Source: Deltaproteobacteria bacterium (GTDB lineage: Bacteria; Desulfobacterota; Dissulfuribacteria; Dissulfuribacterales; UBA3076). Taken from it: a stretch of DNA of 6,050 bases. How positions within the stretch are numbered: position 1 is the stretch's first letter; every line of letters starts with the position of its first letter. The translations under genes and the position numbers were made by a program. This document shows positions 1 through 5,443 of the stretch, in pieces. A model generated the notes under the pieces. That model did no database searches. It was not told the DNA's origin and saw nothing but the letters and a program-made list of their open reading frames with translations. The stretch is from contig JAUWHV010000133.1 of the NCBI GenBank assembly GCA_030605675.1, forward strand, positions 1 to 6,050, read 5' to 3'.

Positions 1-1
1 C

Positions 2-193
2 ACAAATGGCCACGTAGCCAAGCTTGCCAAAGCTTATGGAGCAAAGCTTATAATCAACTCGGATGCCCACGCCCCGGATGACTTCATGAGCGCTGAAAGG
101 GCACGGAAAGTAGGTCTTGGTGCAGGGCTTAAATCAGAGGAAGTTGAGTCAATCTATGAGGAAGCCTGGAACTGGATCCGTTCCTTGATCTGA
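2..193 (+). CDS. PHP-domain phosphatase-like protein, C-terminal 63 residues (5' end outside window)
   Basis: The frame is open from the left edge and ends at TGA 191-193, giving 63 residues that begin TNGHVAKLAKAYGAKLIINS and end WIRSLI. The diagnostic piece is INSDAH followed by APDDF. The Asp-x-His pair matches the last metal-binding motif of PHP-fold phosphoesterases, and the following helix (ARKVGLGAGLKSEEVESIYEEA) matches the C-terminus of the short (about 220 aa) histidinol-phosphate-phosphatase-domain proteins common in anaerobic Gram-negatives. The family is known for metal-dependent phosphoester hydrolysis; the real substrate of this subgroup is not shown by the sequence and histidinol phosphate is only a domain label. 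The catalytic N-terminal motifs lie outside the window. The gene converges on uvrC with 2 bp between the stop codons, so its transcript must end inside the uvrC 3' end (compare the stem-loop at 204-240). The gene looks intact at this end. Confidence 0.75.
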   Translation, partial: TNGHVAKLAKAYGAKLIINSDAHAPDDFMSAERARKVGLGAGLKSEEVESIYEEAWNWIRSLI

Positions 194-195
194 GC

Positions 196-1362
196 TTATA
201 TCTGCCATGCCTCGTGTTGCCTCTCAACGGAAAGCATGGCCTGCCCGGCATTTGTTTCGGCCATCTCAAGCAGTCTGCATTTTAGACCTCTTGCTGGCCT
301 TCTGAGCAATACCGTCTTGCCGGCCGTGTCGAACAGCCATTCTGAAATCAGACCTGAATCATCCAACTCTTTTGGAAGAATTATCTCCTTTGGTACAGGA
401 CTCTCTTGATAAAATTGACGAATGAATACAGATAGTATTTCCTGATCTGTCTCCTCAATAACCCTGTTCAAATGGTGTATCTCCTGACCCTGCACTACTC
501 CGTCCCGCACCCTGAGTACAGCCAATGTTGAGACATCTCCACTGCGAGCGAGGCCGATAATGTCCCAATTGGCGTGCATGCCTGCCACTATTGACTGTTT
601 CTCAGCAACTTTCTCAATGGCATAGATATGATCTCTCAAGATCGCTGCCTTCTCGAACTCAAGTGCCTCTGAGGCCTCCTCCATCTGTGATCTCAAAATC
701 TTAAGAAGCGGACCTGTCCTGCCCTTGAGGAATAGCTTTACCTGCCTTGCCAGATCAGCATAATCCTTTTCTGAGATAGCCCCAACGCACGGGGCCGAAC
801 AGCGTCCGATCTGATGTAACAGGCAGGCACGAACCCTGGTCGTCATGGATCTGTCAGAGCAAGTTCTAAGCCCAAACAAGGAGGAAATGGACCTCAGGGT
901 CTCCCTCACCGCCTTTGCAGAAGGATAAGGTCCGAAATAGAGTGCCCCGTCTTTTGCTCTGCGCCGAACAACGCTCAGGCGGGGGAACGGCTTCTTTATG
1001 TCAAGTTTGAGAAAGGGATAAGCTTTGTCATCCCGGAACACGACATTGTATTTGGGCCGGTGCTCCTTTATGAGCAAGGCTTCAAGTATAAGTGCCTCTT
1101 TTTCAGTAGCTGTGACTATAATCTCAAATGAAGCGGCCGGCTTCATAATCAAGCCTGTCTTCGGCAATACAAACGAACCAGGCCTGAGATATGAAGCTAG
1201 CCGCTGCCGCAGGTCCCCGGCCTTTCCAACATACAGGACAGTATCCTTTGAGTCTCTGAAGAGATAGACACCTGAGACCCTGGGAATTGTTGCTAAGTTT
1301 GTAATATTTGAAATCTCAAAACGGACCGGCTTCACCCTTATTTTACCCCTTGGGAAAATCAT
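196..1362 (-). CDS. uvrC: Short UvrC-type excinuclease subunit (GIY-YIG, Fe-S and UVR regions only)
   Basis: This 388-residue product matches the N-terminal two thirds of UvrC, the dual-incision nuclease of nucleotide excision repair that is recruited by UvrB. The GIY-YIG domain spans about 28-107, with GVY (31-33), YVGKA (44-48), and likely catalytic Y44, R54, E94 and N106 by comparison with the Thermotoga domain. Four cysteines, C168, C180, C188 and C192, have the 12/8/4 spacing of the Fe-S ligands known in E. coli UvrC. A UVR (UvrB-binding) helical pair lies near 219-252. Residues 255-388 resemble the linker preceding the RNase H-like domain. The protein then stops (TAA 196-198), whereas usual UvrC is about 600 aa with an RNase H-like 5'-incision nuclease and a C-terminal HhH pair; both are absent. 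The downstream DNA is an intact opposing gene with no UvrC remnant, so a simple frameshift is unlikely. The ATG at 1360-1362 has no Shine-Dalgarno; a GTG at 1333-1335 with AAGGGGT 9 nt upstream is a plausible alternative start, and the nine residues it removes precede the domain. Arginine codons are mainly AGG/AGA, unlike the neighbouring operon. Family is sure; function as a full UvrC is not. Confidence 0.88.
   Translation of the reverse strand: MIFPRGKIRVKPVRFEISNITNLATIPRVSGVYLFRDSKDTVLYVGKAGDLRQRLASYLRPGSFVLPKTGLIMKPAASFEIIVTATEKEALILEALLIKEHRPKYNVVFRDDKAYPFLKLDIKKPFPRLSVVRRRAKDGALYFGPYPSAKAVRETLRSISSLFGLRTCSDRSMTTRVRACLLHQIGRCSAPCVGAISEKDYADLARQVKLFLKGRTGPLLKILRSQMEEASEALEFEKAAILRDHIYAIEKVAEKQSIVAGMHANWDIIGLARSGDVSTLAVLRVRDGVVQGQEIHHLNRVIEETDQEILSVFIRQFYQESPVPKEIILPKELDDSGLISEWLFDTAGKTVLLRRPARGLKCRLLEMAETNAGQAMLSVERQHEAWQI
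204..240. other. Nested inverted repeat at the convergent gene junction
   Basis: A perfect 7-bp inverted repeat, GCCATGC (204-210) and GCATGGC (234-240), encloses a second perfect 4-bp pair, GTTG (216-219) and CAAC (225-228), with symmetric 5-nt internal gaps and a 5-nt loop. It lies 11 bp past the stop of the PHP gene and inside the last codons of uvrC. It could form a stem-loop in either transcript. No T-tract follows on the plus side, so a classical intrinsic terminator is not shown. A role in ending or protecting the PHP mRNA is inference. Confidence 0.4.
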
Positions 1363-1380
1363 AAGCGTTCACGGAATATT

Positions 1381-1426
1381 GAAAAAAAACCGTGCCTTCC
1401 TCAAAATTAGGAGAAAAGACACGGCT
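1381..1426 (-). terminator. Intrinsic terminator of the beta-helix/glmM/nagB operon
   Basis: On the minus strand, 27 bp after the nagB stop, an outer stem (CCGTG 1390-1394 with CACGG 1420-1424) and an inner stem (TCCT 1398-1401 with AGGA 1409-1412, 7-nt loop) form an interrupted hairpin. It is followed directly by eight T residues (the complement of A 1382-1389). This is the standard Rho-independent form and closes the operon. In the opposite direction only four T residues follow, so it is mainly leftward. It lies between nagB and uvrC, about 20 bp before the uvrC start. Confidence 0.75.
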
Positions 1427-1444
1427 TTTGGTTCGCTTTCAGAT

Positions 1445-1450
1445 ATTATA
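1445..1450 (-). promoter_or_regulatory. Possible -10 box (TATAAT) for uvrC
   Basis: A perfect TATAAT is read on the minus strand immediately after the nagB stop codon. The -35 region at the right distance is poor (TTAGTA or TTTAGT). If used, the transcript would begin before the operon terminator hairpin and would have to pass it to reach uvrC. The site could equally be a chance match in A+T-rich DNA. Confidence 0.2.
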
Positions 1451-2410
1451 TCAGGAGAGGTTTTCGATACTAAAGCCCTTTTGCTGGAGTATCTTATCGT
1501 TAGCGAGCAGTTCCCGTGCTGCAATGCTATCCAGCACGTAAATCAAATTTCCTCCGTTTTCTGCGTATTTCTGACCGTAGGAAATGGGAACTTCAGGGGT
1601 TGGTTCAGCCAGTAACGATTCGGCTACGGGTCGGCTCTTGCGTTCGCCGTTAGCCAGCAGCACCACGGTTTTCGCCTGGTAAACCAATTCAGCACCCATG
1701 CTGACTGCATAATGCGGGCATTTTTCTTCAGAAGTAAAATGTCCATCCAACAAGGCGTTAGCAACGGTGTTGTCATCCAGTTTCACTAACAGGACCTTGC
1801 TGTCCCCAAAGGGAATTCCCGACTCGTGAAAAGCCACGTGGCCGCGTCCGCCGACTCCGATGACTTGCAAGTCCACACCACCGGCATTCTCGATTTTTCG
1901 GGCATAGCCCACGAGTATATCCTCACGAATCCAGTTTAGGTACTCGGAAGCCGGGTTAACTTTGATGACAATCGATTTGCCGGCGTCGGTGCCCACCTCG
2001 TGCCAATCATCCGGGTTCGAGTGAAGTTCGTCGATAAGTTTCTTCTGGTCGATCAGGCAACCATAGGGGACACTGCTTTCGCACAACTTGCGGTTCAGAA
2101 GACCAAAAAATTTCTGGATCATAAAATAGCAATAGCTTTCCGGGTGAATCGCGCGTTGTTGGGCATTTTCGCCGGGAAGCCCGACGTATTCATCCAAGTT
2201 AAAACTCCGAATCCGACTGGGGTCGAATACACCGGCATTGGCCGCCCCGGCCAAATGTTGGTAAAGTCCGGTGGGTGAGTTTCCTGTCGCCAGTCCCAAT
2301 ATGAATTCCTTTTTATTATCAAGCGATTCGGCGATAATCTTCTTGACAATTTCCGCCGCTTTTTCGCTCATGTGGTCAAAATCACGCGTTACTATCACTT
2401 TGATAGGCAT
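1451..2410 (-). CDS. nagB: Glucosamine-6-phosphate deaminase family protein (NagB-like, long variant)
   Basis: The 319-residue product has the NagB fold signatures: the phosphate-binding loop GLATGNSPTGLY (39-50), FNLDEYVGL (70-78, with D73 matching the catalytic Asp of E. coli NagB), and GVGGRGHVAFHE (185-196, with H191 and E196 matching the ring-opening His and Glu). Known NagB enzymes reversibly convert glucosamine-6-P to fructose-6-P and ammonia. Two positions differ by hand alignment: the Asp/Asn before the catalytic His (E. coli D141) is R189, and the phosphate-contacting Arg of the VAN-x-R-FF segment (R172) is Leu in VANALLDG (216-223). It is longer than E. coli (266) or Bacillus (about 240) enzymes because of an insertion around 118-178. 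ATG 2408-2410 is supported by AAGAAGG (2417-2423) 6 nt upstream. It is the last gene of the operon, 54 bp after glmM, and is followed by a terminator. With glmM it suggests amino-sugar supply; it could work in the synthetic direction or on a related sugar phosphate. Confidence 0.85.
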   Translation of the reverse strand: MPIKVIVTRDFDHMSEKAAEIVKKIIAESLDNKKEFILGLATGNSPTGLYQHLAGAANAGVFDPSRIRSFNLDEYVGLPGENAQQRAIHPESYCYFMIQKFFGLLNRKLCESSVPYGCLIDQKKLIDELHSNPDDWHEVGTDAGKSIVIKVNPASEYLNWIREDILVGYARKIENAGGVDLQVIGVGGRGHVAFHESGIPFGDSKVLLVKLDDNTVANALLDGHFTSEEKCPHYAVSMGAELVYQAKTVVLLANGERKSRPVAESLLAEPTPEVPISYGQKYAENGGNLIYVLDSIAARELLANDKILQQKGFSIENLS

Positions 2411-2464
2411 CCGTTGCCTTCTTATGAAATTAAGAATTCAGCATTTATTGAATACCGCGTTCTA

Positions 2465-3814
2465 TTAGCCAAGGTTGGTCTTTACAGCTTCGGCAACCTG
2501 GGTGCAATATTTTTCAGTCAGGTCATCGCTGGGCCCCTCCACCATGACACGACAAACGTTTTGCGTGCCGGAGTAGCGCACCAGGACCCGGCCCTGATCC
2601 CCGAGTTCCGTTTCAACTTGTCTGATCGCCTCCATTACTTGAGGAACGACAGATATTTCCGGTTTACTATTGACCTCTACATTGATCAATTTTTGCGGGT
2701 AGACATCCATCAAGCACGCCAGTTCGGAAAGCGGTTTCCCTTCCCTGACCATCGCTGCAATCAGTTGCATGGCTGCAAGGATACCGTCACCGGTCGTATG
2801 ATGGTCTAAAAATATCAAGTGACCGGATTCTTCACCGCCTATTACCGAGCCCAGTCGCTGCATGTCCTCCAATACATACCGGTCCCCCACCTTGGAGGCA
2901 TGGTGTTTAAACCCGTATTTTTTGCAGGCGACTGACAGGCCAAGGTTGCTCATTATCGTGCTCACCAGAAGGTCATTTTTCAATTTTCCCTGTTCCTTCA
3001 GCATCTTGGAGCAAATGATCAGAATTTGGTCTCCGGTGATGGTGTTCCCTTTTTCATCCACAGCGATCAACCGGTCACCATCGCCGTCAAAGGCCAACCC
3101 GATGGCGGCGCCGCTTTCCACCACCCGTTTTTCAAGATCTTCTGTATATTGGGAACCACAATTGTCATTGATATTCAGGCCGTTGGGTTGATTATGGATG
3201 ACCTCAAAATCAGCGCCCAACTCAAAAAACACATTGGGGGCCACTTTATAAGTCGCACCATTGGCCGTATCAAGAACAATCTTCATTCCTTCCATGGACA
3301 ATTCCCGGGGAAAGGAATGTTTTAAAAAAACAGTATAACGCCCGGGAGCATCCTCCATGCGGTAAGCACGGCCCATTCCCTTCGCAGGAGGAACCATTTC
3401 GGGAAGTTTACCGTTCAGAATGAGCTCTTCAATCGTTTCTTCCTGTTCATCGGAAAGTTTAAAACCGTGGCCGGAAAAGATCTTGATGCCGTTGTCCTGA
3501 TAAGGATTGTGGGAGGCGGAAATTACAATACCGGCATCAGCGCGCATACTTTCCGTGATGAAAGCGATCCCGGGCGTGGGCAACACGCGGACTAAATACG
3601 AAATACCACCCATTGAACTGATACCTGCTTCAAGCGAGCTTTCCAGCATATAACCGGAAATACGGGTATCCTTACCGATGACCACACTGGTTCGGTGATC
3701 CCGATTTTTAAATATATGAGTCACTGCCTGGCCGACAGAAAAAGCCATGTTGGCGTCCATTGGGTAGCGGTTGGCTTCCCCTCTGATTCCGTCGGTACCG
3801 AATAATTTACCCAT
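2465..3814 (-). CDS. glmM: Phosphoglucosamine mutase
   Basis: The 449-residue protein, of normal family length, converts glucosamine-6-P to glucosamine-1-P in the cytoplasmic UDP-GlcNAc pathway that feeds peptidoglycan and lipopolysaccharide. The alpha-D-phosphohexomutase motifs are in order: N-terminal FGTDGIRG (5-12), the phosphoserine loop ISASHNP (98-104; S101 is the phosphorylated Ser), the Mg-binding DGDGDR (243-248), the sugar-binding GGEESGH (326-332) typical of GlmM rather than ManB/Pgm, TGDG (341-344), and the C-terminal phosphate-binding loop RYSGTQN (413-419). The last motif is usually R-x-SGTEP, so Gln-Asn replaces Glu-Pro; the phosphate-contacting R, S, G and T remain. ATG 3812-3814 is set by AGGAGGT (3821-3827) 6 nt upstream. 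It starts 31 bp after the beta-helix gene and is followed by nagB, so it is the middle gene of one transcript. The reading frame is intact. Arginine codons are nearly all CGN. Confidence 0.96.
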   Translation of the reverse strand: MGKLFGTDGIRGEANRYPMDANMAFSVGQAVTHIFKNRDHRTSVVIGKDTRISGYMLESSLEAGISSMGGISYLVRVLPTPGIAFITESMRADAGIVISASHNPYQDNGIKIFSGHGFKLSDEQEETIEELILNGKLPEMVPPAKGMGRAYRMEDAPGRYTVFLKHSFPRELSMEGMKIVLDTANGATYKVAPNVFFELGADFEVIHNQPNGLNINDNCGSQYTEDLEKRVVESGAAIGLAFDGDGDRLIAVDEKGNTITGDQILIICSKMLKEQGKLKNDLLVSTIMSNLGLSVACKKYGFKHHASKVGDRYVLEDMQRLGSVIGGEESGHLIFLDHHTTGDGILAAMQLIAAMVREGKPLSELACLMDVYPQKLINVEVNSKPEISVVPQVMEAIRQVETELGDQGRVLVRYSGTQNVCRVMVEGPSDDLTEKYCTQVAEAVKTNLG

Positions 3815-3820
3815 AGGTTG

Positions 3821-3827
3821 ACCTCCT
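3821..3827 (-). promoter_or_regulatory. Ribosome binding site of glmM
   Basis: Minus-strand AGGAGGT, 6 nt before the ATG at 3812-3814. It fixes the glmM start and shows that the gene is translated independently, although it lies only 31 bp after the preceding stop. Confidence 0.85.
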
Positions 3828-3845
3828 TACTGAAAAAATAATCGA

Positions 3846-5099
3846 TTATTGCTCAAGCAAGTTCAAAAACGGCAAGATTACCGTCGCCCGCTGCCGGACA
3901 CCATCAACAATTTGGTTAAGCCACTTCACACCTTCTTGCGAAACTCCGATTGGCAAGCTTTGCACGACATCTACGTAGCTGCTGCCGGTTTCCTTCTTGT
4001 GATTGTAAAACCCGGTAAGGAAGCGGTCGCGCTCCCCAGGTTCTTTTATAATCGGATCCTTTTCGGTGAACAGTTCACAAACTTCTTCTCTTTTCTCGTA
4101 AAAATCCCGTTTGGCAACCGCAATTTCACCCTTATGGCCATTTAATTCAAGGGAATCCGGCATTTTCTCGGCCATCGCCCTGATGCGCTTGATGCGTTCT
4201 GCTTTTGCCAACGACAGTTTGTCAATGAGACCATCGTAAAGAAGGTCGCCAAATTCCTGGTTGTTAAAAAAAGGTTGGCGAACGTGAACGTACCATTGCT
4301 CCAGCGCCATCAGATTCGCCAGATAAAGGATGTTATTTCTCACGATATGGGCAAGCCTGTTGTAAGTTTTGGGGGTGATGTCAATAATTTTACCAGGGTG
4401 TTTTTTGGAAATGATGAACTGATTTTTCCGGGGTACGTCCTCACGCAAAACAGATCCTGCAGCGACAACGTTGCCGTATCCCATTCGCAATGGTCCCACC
4501 ATACCACCCTGTCCGCCCAGGAAAATAGGCGCTTGATCGAGCATAACCCCGCGCGGGACATCCCCAATAAGCGAAGCGGTCGTTTTGTCACCGTCAGGGG
4601 TAAAATTAAAATGAATATATGAACTGCCGACTTCACTGTGGCTTTTACGGCTAGTTCCTCCGGCCATTAGACAGTCACAAAAATTAATCAAACTGCCAAG
4701 TGTAACAAAAGGAAAAAGAATCGTCTGTTTCAGACCGACACAGTGCGCGCCGTTGGCTTCTTCTTCCAGGATGCAGCCTTCACGAACGTGTGCCCCCAGG
4801 CCCATGTTCGCTTTTTCAAGAAAAATCGACTTCTTGAAAAATCCACCTTTGAGTTCGACTTCAGGGCCAAGCTGACAATTTTCAATTGTCACCGGACCTT
4901 CGCAACCAATCTGAGCCCCTGCCGCTATAACTATTTTTTCGCCATAAATACGACAGCCCGGATAAATCCTGACCCTGTCCCCTGAGATCTGGTTGACGTT
5001 GACTTCCTCACCAATATCCAGGGTCAGGGGATTAGGAATGTCCACACCTTTGTCAATCAGTTGGACAATTTTATCGTGGCATCTAACTTTGAGTTCCAC
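3846..5099 (-). CDS. Left-handed beta-helix hexapeptide protein with helical C-terminal domain (GlmU-C-like, putative sugar-phosphate acyltransferase)
   Basis: This 417-residue product has two parts. Residues about 30-225 show hexapeptide-type turns such as IAAGAQIG, LGAHVREGCILE, VGSSYIHFNF, PDGDKTTASLIGD and MGYGNVVAAGSVLREDVP. The stretch 154-223 parallels the acetyltransferase half of GlmU (family pattern AEIGDNVNIGAGT-NYDG-IGDD-IAAGT-V-DV), but the GlmU catalytic His is not obvious. Residues about 240-417 are helical and charged (TYNRLAHIVRNNILYLANLM, ERIKRIRAMAEKM, FYEKREEVCELF) and I do not recognise a family. There is no N-terminal nucleotidyltransferase (no LAAGxGTRM loop), so a name such as 'UDP-GlcNAc pyrophosphorylase' would be an over-call. 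No signal peptide or membrane segment is seen. The start is GTG 5097-5099 with a strong AGGAGG 5 nt upstream. It is the first gene of the operon with glmM and nagB, which supports an amino-sugar role, possibly acetylation of glucosamine-1-P. The fold is confident; the reaction is inference. Confidence 0.8.
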   Translation of the reverse strand: MELKVRCHDKIVQLIDKGVDIPNPLTLDIGEEVNVNQISGDRVRIYPGCRIYGEKIVIAAGAQIGCEGPVTIENCQLGPEVELKGGFFKKSIFLEKANMGLGAHVREGCILEEEANGAHCVGLKQTILFPFVTLGSLINFCDCLMAGGTSRKSHSEVGSSYIHFNFTPDGDKTTASLIGDVPRGVMLDQAPIFLGGQGGMVGPLRMGYGNVVAAGSVLREDVPRKNQFIISKKHPGKIIDITPKTYNRLAHIVRNNILYLANLMALEQWYVHVRQPFFNNQEFGDLLYDGLIDKLSLAKAERIKRIRAMAEKMPDSLELNGHKGEIAVAKRDFYEKREEVCELFTEKDPIIKEPGERDRFLTGFYNHKKETGSSYVDVVQSLPIGVSQEGVKWLNQIVDGVRQRATVILPFLNLLEQ

Positions 5100-5104
5100 G
5101 GTTT

Positions 5105-5110
5105 CCTCCT
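5105..5110 (-). promoter_or_regulatory. Ribosome binding site deciding a GTG start
   Basis: Minus-strand AGGAGG, 5 nt upstream of GTG 5097-5099. The strength and spacing select this GTG as the start of the beta-helix gene. Confidence 0.85.
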
Positions 5111-5145
5111 AATAGAAACACACCATCTTCAGAGACGCCTTTCAA

Positions 5146-5174
5146 ATAGTAAAAAAAACAGCATTTTTATACAA
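5146..5174 (-). promoter_or_regulatory. Candidate promoter of the beta-helix/glmM/nagB operon
   Basis: On the minus strand TTGTAT (5169-5174), a 17-bp spacer holding an eight-T tract, and TACTAT (5146-5151) form a sigma-70-like pair with 3/6 and 4/6 matches. Transcription would start near 5139 and give a leader of about 40 nt ending in the AGGAGG site. A nearby TTGACC (5176-5181) is a better -35 by itself but has no good -10 at the right distance. No operator or riboswitch-like structure is evident in the short leader. Confidence 0.35.
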
Positions 5175-5285
5175 TGGTCAACTTTTACAAGCGGTTAATC
5201 AGATGAAAGAAACCAATCAGGAATCGGCTTACAAGCTCGAAAATACTGTTTTTGAGGCAAAGCAGTAGCAAAATGGTAGCAGAAA

Positions 5286-5320
5286 CAAAAAGGAGTTACG
5301 ACAAAGCATCGTAACTCTCT
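5286..5320 (-). terminator. Intrinsic terminator of tRNA-Val
   Basis: A perfect 9-bp stem, GAGTTACGA (5293-5301) with TCGTAACTC (5309-5317), and a 7-nt loop are followed on the minus strand by C and five T (complement of A 5287-5291). It lies 11 bp after the tRNA CCA end, so the tRNA is a separate unit that ends before the downstream operon promoter. Confidence 0.85.
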
Positions 5321-5328
5321 AATTTTAT

Positions 5329-5404
5329 TGGTAGGCGGTACTGGATTTGAACCAGTGACTTCCACCGTGTGAGGATGGCACTCTAACCACTGAGTTAACC
5401 GCCC
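5329..5404 (-). tRNA. tRNA-Val, anticodon CAC
   Basis: The 76-nt minus-strand sequence folds as a full cloverleaf. The acceptor stem is GGGCGGT with ACCGCCT (first pair G-U), the D stem ACTC/GAGT, the anticodon stem CCATC/GGTGG (one T-G wobble) with loop CTCACAC giving anticodon CAC (reads GUG valine codons), a 5-nt variable loop, and T stem ACTGG/CCAGT with TTCAAAT loop. The discriminator is A and the 3' CCA is encoded (5329-5331). It is a single tRNA with its own terminator; no neighbouring tRNA is visible. Confidence 0.95.
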
Positions 5405-5414
5405 GTGCCCCAAA

Positions 5415-5443
5415 TATGTAGCCTATTCAGGTTGAAGGTTGAA
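5415..5443 (-). promoter_or_regulatory. Weak promoter candidate for tRNA-Val
   Basis: Minus-strand TTCAAC (5438-5443), a 17-bp gap and TACATA (5415-5420) lie at the expected distance before the tRNA. A G+C-rich stretch follows the -10, as is common for stable-RNA promoters. The -35 is part of the heptamer repeat and is a poor match, so confidence is low. Confidence 0.3.

Noticed and set aside
17..52. Three AAGCTT copies near the left edge
   Set aside because: They fall in different codon contexts of the PHP coding frame (KL, KAY, KL) with uneven spacing; ordinary coding sequence.
2372..2809. 145-codon plus-strand open frame
   Set aside because: It lies antisense within glmM, which has complete family motifs and a strong ribosome binding site; the plus frame shows no recognisable motif.
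5176..5181. TTGACC as the operon -35 box
   Set aside because: At 16-18 bp spacing the -10 position is only a T-tract; the TTGTAT/TACTAT pair fits better.
5203..5268. 21-codon plus-strand frame (MKETNQESAYKLENTVFEAK...)
   Set aside because: No Shine-Dalgarno, very short, and lying between a tRNA terminator and an opposing operon promoter; most likely chance.
5195..5413. 72-codon minus-strand open frame across the tRNA
   Set aside because: Its first 28 or so codons are the tRNA-Val cloverleaf itself and the rest covers the tRNA terminator; not a protein gene.
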